A stretch of 64,000 nucleotides of DNA. Source: Henricia sp. BOLD:AAB3569 (taxonomy: Eukaryota; Echinodermata; Asteroidea; Spinulosida; Echinasteridae). Below the pieces are notes generated by a model. It was not told the DNA's origin and made no database searches. It saw only the letters and a list, made by a program, of their open reading frames with translations. The position numbers and the translations under genes are program-made. The stretch covers positions 1 through 64,000 of the forward strand of contig JBBELK010001255.1 of NCBI GenBank assembly GCA_037783545.1, read 5' to 3'. Of this stretch, positions 12,276-23,488 are shown piece after piece. Numbering within the stretch: the stretch's first letter is position 1; each line of letters starts with the position of its first letter.

Positions 12276-14639
12276 GAAATGGCAGAGAAATTTCAAAGTT
12301 TAGAAAAAACTGGGTTGAGGCTTCCTGACTGCTCTCACGCAAACCGTGGCTGTCTGTACACACCTCTTTGGGGTACTCCTGAGTTGTGCGCATGCTCAGT
12401 CATTCGGACTGTCGTTAACGCACCGCAGTTTGGCTCGGCAATTTGGTCAAAGTGTGGTCCAAACGTCGGCAAATTTGGAGGTCGAAAAATGTTCTGACGA
12501 ACTTCAAATTTTGCATGCCCTAAACTCTCTATATTGCGCACATTGTCATAACAAATTGACAGACTTTCGCCGGGAAATGGCAGAGAAATTTCAAAGTTTA
12601 GAAAAAACTGGGTTGAGGCTTCCTGACTGCTCTCACGCAAACCGTGGCTGTCTGTACACACCTCTTTGGGGTACTCCTGAGTTGTGCGCATGCTCAGTCA
12701 TTCGGACTGTCGTTAACGCACCGCAGTTTGGCTCGGCAATTTGGTCAAAGTGTGGTCCAAACGTCGGCAAATTTGGAGGTCGAAAAATGTTTCGACGAAC
12801 TTCAAATTTTGCATGCCCTAAACTCTCTATATTGCGCACTTGTCATAAAAAATTGACAGACTTTCGCCGGGAAATGGCAGAGAAATTTCAAAGTTTAGAA
12901 AAAACTGGGTTGAGGCTTCCTGACTGCTCTCACGCAAACCGTGGCTGTCTGTACACACCTCTTTGGGGTACTCCTGAGTTGTGCGCATGCTCAGTCATTC
13001 GGACTGTCGTTAACGCACCGCAGTTTGGCTCGGCAATTTGGTCAAAGTGTGGTCCAAACGTCGGCAAATTTGGAGGTCGAAAAATGTTCCGACGAACTTC
13101 AAATTTTGCATGCCCTAAACTCTCTATATTGCGCACTTGTCATAAAAAATTGACAGACTTTCGCCGGGAAATGGCAGAGAAATTTCAAAGTTTAGAAAAA
13201 ACTGGGTTGAGGCTTCCTGACTGCTCTCACGCAAACCGTGGCTGTCTGTACACACCTCTTTGGGGTACTCCTGAGTTGTGCGCATGCTCAGTCATTCGGA
13301 CTGTCGTTAACGCACCGCAGTTTGGCTCGGCAATTTGGTCAAAGTGTGGTCCAAACGTCGGCAAATTTGGAGGTCGAAAAATGTTCCGACGAACTTTAAA
13401 TTTTACATGCCCTAAACTCTCTATATTGCGCACTTGTCATAACAAATTGACAGACTTTCGCCGGGAAATGGCAGAGAAATTTCAAAGTTTAGAAAAAAAT
13501 TGGGTTGAGGCTTCCTGACTGCTCTCACGCAAACCGTGGCTGTCTGTACACACCTCTTTGGGGTACTCCTGAGTTGTGCGCATGCTCAGTCATTCGGACT
13601 GTCGTTAACGCACCGCAGTTTGGCTCGGCAATTTGGTCAAAGTGTGGTCCAAACGTCGGCAAATTTGGAGGTCGAAAAATGTTCCGACGAACTTCAAATT
13701 TTGCATGCCCTAAACTCTCTATATTGCGCACTTGTCATAAAAAATTGACAGACTTTCGCCGGGAAATGGCAGAGAAATTTCAAAGTTTAGAAAAAACTGG
13801 GTTGAGGCTTCCTGACTGCTCTCACGCAAACCGTGGCTGTCTGTACACACCTCTTTGGGGTACTCCTGAGTTGTGCGCATGCTCAGTCATTCGGACTGTC
13901 GTTAACGCACCGCAGTTTGCTCGGCAATTTGGTCAAAGTGTGGTCCAAACGTCGGCAAATTTGGAGGTCGAAAAATGTTCCGACGAACTTCAAATTTTGC
14001 ATGCCCTAAACTCTCTATATTGCGCACTTGTCATAAAAAATTGACAGACTTTCGCGGGGAAATGGCAGAGAAATTTCAAAGTTTAGAAAAAAACTGGGTT
14101 GAGGCTTCCTGACTGCTCTCACGCAAACCGTGGCTGTCTGTACACACCTCTTTGGGGTACTCCTGAGTTGTGCGCATGCTCAGTCATTCGGACTGTCGTT
14201 AACGCACCGCAGTTTGGCTCGGCAATTTGGTCAAAGTGTGGTCCAAACGTCGGCAAATTTGGAGGTCGAAAAATGTTCCGACGAACTTCAAATTTTGCAT
14301 GCCCTAAACTCTCTATATTGCGCACTTGTCATAAAAAATTGACAGACTTTCGCCGGGAAATGGCAGAGAAATTTCAAAGTTTAGAAAAAACTGGGTTGAG
14401 GCTTCCTGACTGCTCTCACGCAAACCGTGGCTGTCTGTACACACCTCTTTGGGGTACTCCTGAGTTGTGCGCATGCTCAGTCATTCGGACTGTCGTTAAC
14501 GCACCGCAGTTTGGCTCGGCAATTTGGTCAAAGTGTGGTCCAAACGTCGGCAAATTTGGAGGTCGAAAAATGTTCCGACGAACTTCAAATTTTGCATGCC
14601 CTAAACTCTCTATATTGCGCACTTGTCATAAAAAATTGA

Positions 14640-14760
14640 CAGACTTTCGCCGCGAAATGGCAGAGAAATTTTCAAATTTTAGAAAAAACTGGGTTGAGGC
14701 TTCCTGACTGCTTTCACGCAAACCGTGGCTGTCTGTACACATGCCTCTTTTGGGTACTCC
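14640..14760 (+). repeat. Divergent stretch of a satellite monomer
   Basis: Several changes are crowded into about 110 bp: cgccgcgaaatgg for cgccgggaaatgg, ttttcaaattttag for tttcaaagtttag, gctttcacgc for gctctcacgc, and an altered acatgcctcttttgggtac. Neighbouring monomers are near consensus. It could be an older unconverted copy or a locally poor consensus. Confidence 0.75.
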
Positions 14761-15941
14761 TGAGTTGTGCGCATGCTCAGTCATTCGGACTGTCGTTAAC
14801 GCACCGCAGTTTGGCTCGGCAATTTGGTCAAAGTGTGGTCCAAACGTCGGCAAATTTGGAGGTCGAAAAATGTTCCGACGAACTTCAAATTTTGCATGCC
14901 CTAAACTCTCTATATTGCGCACTTGTCATAAAAAATTGACAGACTTTCGCCGGGAAATGGCAGAGAAATTTCAAAGTTTAGAAAAAACTGGGTTGAGGCT
15001 TCCTGACTGCTCTCACGCAAACCGTGGCTGTCTGTACACACCTCTTTGGGGTACTCCTGAGTTGTGCGCATGCTCAGTCATTCGGACTGTCGTTAACGCA
15101 CCGCAGTTTGGCTCGGCAATTTGGTCAAAGTGTGGTCCAAACGTCGGCAAATTTGGAGGTCGAAAAATGTTCCGACGAACTTCAAATTTTGCATGCCCTA
15201 AACTCTCTATATTGCGCACTTGTCATAAAAAATTGACAGACTTTCGCCGGGAAATGGCAGAGAAATTTCAAAGTTTAGAAAAAACTGGGTTGTAGGCTTC
15301 CTGACTGCTCTCACGCAAACCGTGGCTGTCTGTACACACCTATTTGGGGTACTCCTGAGTTGTGCGCATGCTCAGTCATTCGGACTGTCGTTAACGCACC
15401 GCAGTTTGGCTCGGCAAATTTGGTCAAAGTGTGGTCCAAACGTCGGCAAATTTGGAGGTCGAAAAATGTTCCGACGAACTTCAATTTTGCATGCCCCTAA
15501 ACTCTCTATATTGCGCACTTGTCATAAAAAATTGACAGACTTTCGCCGGGAAATGGCAGAGAAATTTCAAAGTTTAGAAAAAACTGGGTTGAGGCTTCCT
15601 GACTGCTCTCACGCAAACCGTGGCTGTCTGTACACACCTCTTTGGGGTACTCCTGAGTTGTGCGCATGCTCAGTCATTCGGACTGTCGTTAACGCACCGC
15701 AGTTTGGCTCGGCAATTTGGTCAAAGTGTGGTCCAAACGTCGGCAAATTTGGAGGTCGAAAAATGTTCCGACGAACTTCAAATTTTGCATGCCCTAAACT
15801 CTCTATATTGCGCACTTGTCATAAAAAAATTGACAGACTTTCGCCGGGAAATGGCAGAGAAATTTCAAAGTTTAGAAAAAACTGGGTTGAGGCTTCCTGA
15901 CTGCTCTCACGCAAACCGTGGCTGTCTGTACACACCTCTTT

Positions 15942-17851
15942 GGGTACTCCTGAGTTGTGCGCATGCTCAGTCATTCGGACTGTCGTTACGGCAACCGCAG
16001 TTTGGCTCGGCAATTTGGTCAAAGTGTGGTCCAAACGTCGGCAAATTTGGAGGTCGAAAAATGTTCCGACGAACTTCAAATTTTGCATGCCCTAAACTCT
16101 CTATATTGCGCACTTGTCATAAAAAATTGACCGACTTTCGCCGGGAAATGGCAGAGAAATTTCAAAGTTTAGAAAAAACTGGGTTGAGGCTTCCTGACTG
16201 CTCTCACGCAAACCGTGGCTGTCTGTACACACCTCTTTGAGGTACTCCTGAGTTGTGCGCATGCTCAGTCATTCGGACTGTCGTTAACGCACCGCAGTTT
16301 GGCTCGGCAATTTGGTCAAAGTGTGGTCCAAACGTCGGCAAATTTGGAGGTCGAAAAATGTTGCGACGAACTTCAAATTTTGCATGCCCTAAACTCTCTA
16401 TATTGCGCACTTGTCATAAAAAATTGACAGACTTTCGCCGGGAAATGGCAGAGAAATTTCAAAGTTTAGAAAAAACTGGGTTGAGGCTTCCTGACTGCTC
16501 TCACGCAAACCGTGGCTGTCTGTACACACCTCTTTGGGGTACTCCTGAGTTGTGCGCATGCTCAGTCATTCGGACTGTCGTTAACGCACCGCAGTTTGGC
16601 TCGGCAATTTGGTCAAAGTGTGGTCCAAACGTCGGCAAATTTGGAGGTCGAAAAATGTTCCGACGAACTTCAAATTTTGCATGCCCTAAACTCTCTATAT
16701 TGCGCACTTGTCATAAAAAATTGACAGACTTTCGCCGGGAAATGGCAGAGAAATTTCAAAGTTTAGAAAAAACTGGGTTGAGGCTTCCTGACTGCTCTCA
16801 CGCAAACCGTGGCTGTCTGTACACACCTCTTTGGGGTACTCCTGAGTTGTGCGCATGCTCAGTCATTCGGACTGTCGTTAACGCACCGCAGTTTGGCTCG
16901 GCAATTTGGTCAAAGTGTGGTCCAAACGTCGGCAAATTTGGAGGTCGAAAAATGTTCCGACGAACTTCAAATTTTGCATGCCCTAAAACTCTCTATATTG
17001 CGCACTTGTCATAAAAAATTGACAGACTTTCGCCGGGAAATGGCAGAGAAATTTCAAAGTTTAGAAAAAACTGGGTTGAGGCTTCCTGACTGCTCTCACG
17101 CAAACCGTGGCTGTCTGTACACACCTCTTTGGGGTACTCCTGAGTTGTGCGCATGCTCAGTCATTCGGACTGTCGTTACGGCAACCGCAGTTTGGCTCGG
17201 CAATTTGGTCAAAGTGTGGTCCAAACGTCGGCAAATTTGGAGGTCGAAAAATGTTCCGACGAACTTCAAATTTTGCATGCCCTAAACTCTCTATATTGCG
17301 CACTTGTCATAAAAAATTGACCGACTTTCGCCGGGAAATGGCAGAGAAATTTCAAAGTTTAGAAAAAACTGGGTTGAGGCTTCCTGACTGCTCTCACGCA
17401 AACCGTGGCTGTCTGTACACACCTCTTTGAGGTACTCCTGAGTTGTGCGCATGCTCAGTCATTCGGACTGTCGTTAACGCACCGCAGTTTGGCTCGGCAA
17501 TTTGGTCAAAGTGTGGTCCAAACGTCGGCAAATTTGGAGGTCGAAAAATGTTGCGACGAACTTCAAATTTTGCATGCCCTAAACTCTCTATATTGCGCAC
17601 TTGTCATAAAAAATTGACAGACTTTCGCCGGGAAATGGCAGAGAAATTTCAAAGTTTAGAAAAAACTGGGTTGAGGCTTCCTGACTGCTCTCACGCAAAC
17701 CGTGGCTGTCTGTACACACCTCTTTGGGGTACTCCTGAGTTGTGCGCATGCTCAGTCATTCGGACTGTCGTTAACGCACCGCAGTTTGGCTCGGCAATTT
17801 GGTCAAAGTGTGGTCCAAACGTCGGCAAATTTGGAGGTCGAAAAATGTTCC
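15942..17851 (+). repeat. Four-monomer higher-order duplication, 1190-bp step
   Basis: Bases 15942-16661 and 17132-17851 appear identical over 720 bp, offset by 1190 bp (four monomers plus 2). Shared rare markers include gttacggcaaccgc, attgaccgac, ctctttgaggtac (near 16233 and 17423) and tgttgcgacg (near 16362 and 17552). The match starts after a three-G versus four-G difference at 15942/17131 and ends at a substitution at 16662/17852. This is a local tandem duplication or conversion tract. Confidence 0.85.
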
Positions 17852-18859
17852 AACGAACTTCAAATTTTGCATGCCCTAAACTCTCTATATTGCGCACTTG
17901 TCATAAAAAATTGACAGACTTTCGCCGGGAAATGGCAGAGAAATTTCAAAGTTTAGAAAAAACTGGGTTGAGGCTTCCTGACTGCTCTCACGCAAACCGT
18001 GGCTGTCTGTACACACCTCTTTGGGGTACTCCTGAGTTGTGCGCATGCTCAGTCATTCGGACTGTCGTTAACGCACCGCAGTTTGGCTCGGCAATTTGGT
18101 CAAAGTGTGGTCCAAACGTCGGCAAATTTGGAGGTCGAAAAATGTTGCGACGAACTTCAAATTTTGCATGCCCTAAACTCTCTATATTGCGCACTTGTCA
18201 TAAAAAATTGACAGACTTTCGCCGGGAAATGGCAGAGAAATTTCAAAGTTTAGAAAAAACTGGGTTGAGGCTTCCTGACTGCTCTCACGCAAACCGTGGC
18301 TGTCTGTACACACCTCTTTGGGGTACTCCTGAGTTGTGCGCATGCTCAGTCATTCGGACTGTCGTTAACGCACCGCAGTTTGGCTCGGCAATTTGGTCAA
18401 AGTGTGGTCCAAACGTCGGCAAATTTGGAGGTCGAAAAATGTTCTGACGAACTTCAAATTTTGCATGCCCTAAACTCTCTATATTGCGCACTTGTCATAA
18501 CAAATTGACAGACTTTCGCCGGGAAATGGCAGAGAAATTTCAAAGTTTAGAAAAAACTGGGTTGAGGCTTCCTGACTGCTCTCACGCAAACCGTGGCTGT
18601 CTGTACACACCTCTTTGGGGTACTCCTGAGTTGTGCGCATGCTCAGTCATTCGGACTGTCGTTAACGCACCGCAGTTTGGCTCGGCAATTTGGTCAAAGT
18701 GTGGTCCAAACGTCGGCAAATTTGGAGGTCGAAAAATGTTCCGACGAACTTCAAATTTTGCATGCCCTAAACTCTCTATATTGCGCACTTGTCGTAAAAA
18801 ATTGACAGACTTTCGCCGGGAAATGGCAGAGAAATTTCAAAGTTTAGAAAAAAACTGGG

Positions 18860-21769
18860 TTGAGGCTTCCTGACTGCTCTCACGCAAACCGTGGCTGTCT
18901 GTACACACCTCTTTGGGGTACTCCTGAGTTGTGCGCATGCTCAGTCATTCGGACTGTCGTTAACGCACCGCAGTTTGGCTGGGCAATTTGGTCAAAGTGT
19001 GGTCCAAACGTCGGCAAATTTGGAGGTCGAAAAATGTTCCGACGAACTTCAAATTTTGCATGCCCTAAACTCTCTATATTGCGCACTTGTCGTAAAAAAT
19101 TGACAGACTTTCGCCGGGAAATGGCAGAGAAATTTCAAAGTTTAGAAAAAACTGGGTTGAGGCTTCCTGACTGCTCTCACGCAAACCGTGGCTGTCTGTA
19201 CACACCTCTTTGGGGTACTCCTGAGTTGTGCGCATGCTCAGTCATTCGGACTGTCGTTAACGCACCGCAGTTTGGCTCGGCAATTTGGTCAAAGTGTGGT
19301 CCAAACGTCGGCAAATTTGGAGGTCGAAAAATGTTCCGACGAACTTCAAATTTTGCATGCCCTAAACTCTCTATATTGCGCACTTGTCATAAAAAATTGA
19401 CAGACTTTCGCCGGGAAATGGCAGAGAAATTTCAAAGTTTAGAAAAAACTGGGTTGAAGCTTCCTGACTGCTCTCACGCAAACCGTGGCTGTCTGTACAC
19501 ACCTCTTTGGGGTACTCCTGAGTTGTGCGCATGCTCAGTCATTCGGACTGTCGTTAACGCACCGCAGTTTGGCTCGGCAATTTGGTCAAAGTGTGGTCCA
19601 AACGTCGGCAAATTTGGAGGTCGAAAAATGTTCCGACGAACTTCAAATTGTGCATGCCCTAAACTCTCTATATTGCGCACTTGTCATAAAAAATTGACAG
19701 ACTTTCGCCGGGAAATGGCAGAGAAATTTCAAAGCTTAGAAAAAACAGGGTTGAGGCTTCCTGACTGCTCTCACGCAAACCGTGGCTGTCTGTACACACC
19801 TCTTTGGGGTACTCCTGAGTTGTGCGCATGCTCAGTCATTCGGACTGTCGTTAACGCACCGCAGTTTGGCTCGGCAATTTGGTCAAAGTGTGGTCCAAAC
19901 GTCGGCAAATTTGGAGGTCGAAAAATGTTCCGACGAACTTCAAATTTGGCATGCCCTAAACTCTCTATATTGCGCACTTGTCATAAAAAATTGACAGACT
20001 TTCGCCGGGAAATGGCAGAGAAATTTCAAAGTTTAGAAAAAACTGGGTTGAGGCTTCCTGACTGCTCTCACGCAAACCGTGGCTGTCTGTACACACCTCT
20101 TTGGGGTACTCCTGAGTTGTGCGCATGCTCAGTCATTCGGACTGTCGTTAACGCACCGCAGTTTGGCTCGGCAATTTGGTCAAAGTGTGGTCCAAACGTC
20201 GGCAAATTTGGAGGTCGAAAAATGTTCCGACGAACTTCAAATTTTGCATGCCCTAAACTCTCTATATTGCGCACTTGTCGTAAAAAATTGACAGACTTTC
20301 GCCGGGAAATGGCAGAGAAATTTCAAAGTTTAGAAAAAACTGGGTTGAGGCTTCCTGACTGCTCTCACGCAAACCGTGGCTGTCTGTACACACCTCTTTG
20401 GGGTACTCCTGAGTTGTGCGCATGCTCAGTCATTCGGACTGTCGTTAACGCACCGCAGTTTGGCTCGGCAATTTGGTCAAAGTGTGGTCCAAACGTCGGC
20501 AAATTTGGAGGTCGAAAAATGTTCCGACGAACTTCAAATTTTGCATGCCCTAAACTCTCTATATTGCGCACTTGTCATAAAAAATTGACAGACTTTCGCC
20601 GGGAAATGGCAGAGAAATTTCAAAGTTTAGAAAAAACTGGGTTGAGGCTTCCTGACTGCTCTCACGCAAACCGTGGCTGTCTGTACACACCTCTTTGGGG
20701 TACTCCTGAGTTGTGCGCATGCTCAGTCATTCGGACTGTCGTTAACGCACCGCAGTTTGGCTCGGCAATTTGGTCAAAGTGTGGTCCAAACGTCGGCAAA
20801 TTTGGAGGTCGAAAAATGTTCCGACGAACTTCAAATTTTGCATGCCATAAACTCTCTATATTGCGCACTTGTCATAAAAAATTGACAGACTTTCGCCGGG
20901 AAATGGCAGAGAAATTTCAAAGTTTAGAAAAAACTGGGTTCAGGCTTCCTGACTGCTCTCACGCAAACCGTGGCTGTCTGTACACACCTCTTTGGGGTAC
21001 TCCTGAGTTGTGCGCATGCTCAGTCATTCGGACTGTCGTTAACGCACCGCAGTTTGGCTCGGCAATTTGGTCAAAGTGTGGTCCAAACGTCGGCAAATTT
21101 GGAGGTCGAAAAATGTTCCGACGAACTTCAAATTTTGCATGCCCTAAACTCTCTATATTGCGCACTTGTCGTAAAAAATTGACAGACTTTCGCCGGGAAA
21201 TGGCAGAGAAATTTCAAAGTTTAGAAAAAACTGGGTTGAGGCTTCCTGACTGCTCTCACGCAAACCGTGGCTGTCTGTACACACCTCTTTGGGGTACTCC
21301 TGAGTTGTGCGCATGCTCAGTCATTCGGACTGTCGTTAACGCACCGCAGTTTGGCTCGGCAATTTGGTCAAAGTGTGGTCCAAACGTCGGCAAATTTGGA
21401 GGTCGAAAAATGTTCCGACGAACTTCAAATTTTGCATGCCCTAAACTCTCTATATTGCGCACTTGTCATAAAAAATTGACATACTTTCGCCGGGAAATGG
21501 CAGAGAAATTTCAAAGTTTAGAAAAAACTGGGTTGAGGCTTCCTGACTGCTCTCACGCAAACCGTGGCTGTCTGTACACACCTCTTTGGGGTACTCCTGA
21601 GTTGTGCGCATGCTCAGTCATTCGGACTGTCGTTAACGCACCGCAGTTTGGCTCGGCAATTTGGTCAAAGTGTGGTCCAAACGTCGGCAAATTTGGAGGT
21701 CGAAAAATGTTCCGACGAACTTCAAATTTTGCATGCCCTAAACTCTCTATATTGCGCACTTGTCATTAA
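18860..21769 (+). other. Run of frame-preserving monomers, open for 969 codons, probably non-coding
   Basis: About ten consecutive monomers keep exactly 297 bp, so one plus-strand frame stays open. Each repeat would encode 99 residues with seven cysteines, including an ELCAC motif. The nominal start is TTG; ATG codons occur only inside the repeat, for example before FRRTS and AEKF. The frame ends where the T-containing A-tract at 21767 shifts and stops it. Similar runs lie at 23197-25512, 36776-38542, 57097-59307 and 59395-61854. I see no promoter, splice pattern or preference for synonymous change. The simplest reading is a by-product of a monomer length divisible by three. Confidence 0.75.
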
Positions 21770-23488
21770 AAAAATTGACGGACTTTCGCCGGGAAATGGC
21801 AGAGAAATTTCAAAGTTTAGAAAAAACTGGGTTGAGGCTTCCTGACTGCTCTCACGCAAACCGTGGCTGTCTGTACACACCTCTTTGGGGTACTCCTGAG
21901 TTGTGCGCATGCTCAGTCATTCGGACTGTCGTTAACGCACCGCAGTTTGGCTCGGTCGTTAACGCACCGCAGTTTGGGGCGGTCGGGTTGGCGTACGGGT
22001 TCTTTCCTCGCTGGCCTGTGATGACCGCTTTCCAAAGGACTACCCTTGCACATAGGTAGTTTGGAGGAGTTTTTCGCGGAATCCCGTGATGTCCTGGAAC
22101 GTTGCTCAATGATGGAGTGACCAGTACGTACGTCACGGGGAACGCCGATGCAATTTTGGAACACGATTGGATCCGAGTCTGCGGTCTTGATTCTTCCAGA
22201 CCTGGACTGGTGACGATTGTGGTTTTATGAGGATGTACCTGTGGTGCTTCTCGAAGGATATGACCTGATACTCGGACACGATCGACCAAGATTGGTGATG
22301 ATTGTGATGGAGAATACTCGCCGGATAATGACCTGGATTGGCAACGACAACGAATGAGGAAATTTGGTGGATAAATGACCTGGACTGGCAACGACAACTG
22401 TCGTTAACGCACCGCAGTTTGGCTCGGCAATTTGGTCAAAGTGTGGTCCAAACGTCGGCGAATTTGGAGGTCGAAAAATGTTCCGACGAACTTCAAATTT
22501 TGCATGCCCTAAACTCTCTATATTGCGCACTTGTCATAAAAAATTGACAGACTTTCGCCGGGAAATGGCAGAGAAATTTCAAAGTTTAGAAAAAACTGGG
22601 TTGAGGCTTCCTGACTGCTCTCACGCAAACGGTGGCTGTCTGTACACACCTCTTTGGGGTACTCCTGAGTTGTGCGCATGCTCAGTCATTCGGACTGTCG
22701 TTAACGCACCGCAGTTTGGCTCGGCAATTTGGTCAAAGTGTGGTCCAAACGTCGGCAAATTTGGAGGTCGAAACATGTTCCGACGAACTTCAAATTTTGC
22801 ATGCCCTAAACTCTCTATATTGCGCACTTGTCATAACAAAATTGACAGACTTTCGCCGGGAAATGGCAGAGAAATTTCAAAGTTTAGAAAAAACTGGGTT
22901 GAGGCTTCCTGACTGCTCTCACGCAAACCGTGGCTGTCTGTACACACCTCTTTGGGGTACTCCTGAGTTGTGCGCATGCTCAGTCATTCGGACTGTCGTT
23001 AACGCACCGCAGTTTGGCTCGGCAATTTGGTCAAAGTGTGGTCCAAACGTCGGCAAATTTGGAGGTCGAAAAATGTTCCGACGAACTTCAAATTTTGCAT
23101 GCCCTAAACTCTCTATATTGCGCACTTGTCATAAAAAATTGACAGACTTTCGCCGGGAAATGGCAGAGAAATTTCAAAGTTTAGAAAAAAACTGGGTTGA
23201 GGCTTCCTGACTGCTCTCACGCAAACCGTGGCTGTCTGTACACACCTCTTTGGGGTACTCCTGAGTTGTGCGCATGCTCAGTCATTCGGACTGTCGTTAA
23301 CGCACCGCAGTTTGGCTCGGCAATTTGGTCAAAGTGTGGTCCAAACGTCGGCAAATTTGGAGGTCGAAAAATGTTCCGACGAACTTCAAATTTTGCATGC
23401 CCTAAACTCTCTATATTGCGCACTTGTCATAAAAAATTGACAGACTTTCGCCGGGAAATGGCAGAGAAATTTCAAAGTTTAGAAAAAA
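21172..23488 (+). repeat. 2317-bp duplicated segment, copy 1 (contains insert 1)
   Basis: This segment looks identical to 24915-27231, offset 3743 bp. It holds roughly three satellite monomers, insert 1 and about four more monomers. Shared rare markers are the acatactttcg variant at 21479, cattaaaaaaattgacgg near 21765, the insert, gtcggcgaatttgg near 22456 and cgaaacatgttcc near 22770. The left limit is a G/A difference at 21171/24914. The right limit is an extra A at 27232. Monomers between 23488 and 24914 do not match the region after 27231, so this is not a simple intact tandem duplication. Confidence 0.9.
21956..22397 (+). other. Non-satellite insert, copy 1 (right-truncated)
   Basis: The monomer breaks after ttggctcgg at 21955. 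The first 27 bases of the insert are an imperfect repeat of the preceding 27 satellite bases (25 of 27 match), so novel sequence starts at about 21983. It ends in the second unit of the 67-bp minisatellite, at gacaa. Satellite resumes at 22398 with ctgtcgttaacgc, which lies 30 bp upstream of the left breakpoint within the monomer. I see no terminal inverted repeats, poly-A tail, transposase or plausible protein. Minus-strand open frames here (up to 181 codons) run on into satellite and have no recognisable motif. Confidence 0.9.

Larger units (their letters stand above)
1..21955 (+). repeat. Satellite block A, about 74 tandem 297-bp monomers
   Basis: Head-to-tail copies of one monomer fill this block, which begins in mid-monomer, so the array continues to the left. 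Landmarks recur every 297 bp or so: GTTAAC, two GCATGC sites, and three A-tracts. Copies are mostly over 97 percent alike by eye. Up to about 17.0 kb many monomers carry single-base gains or losses, for example near 60, 650, 1897, 5518, 7181, 11823 and 15494; after 17.0 kb these nearly stop. Linked variants mark sub-families: a ttcagattttg plus gaggattcc plus aaacggtgg set near 3.01-3.15, 3.60-3.74 and 5.09-5.22 kb, and a ttttacatg variant near 7.75, 8.04, 9.53 and 13.40 kb. No gene, RNA gene or transposon is visible. The repeat call is certain; any centromeric role is inference. Confidence 0.98.

Noticed and set aside
21956-22397. Insert as an autonomous transposon
   Set aside because: No transposase or reverse transcriptase signature, no terminal inverted repeats and no clear long target duplication were seen. 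A non-autonomous element remains possible for the full-length copy.
22338-22547. Short plus-strand open frame fusing insert 1 to satellite
   Set aside because: It is a chance fusion at the right junction with no motif. The copy at 26081-26290 exists only because the segment is duplicated.
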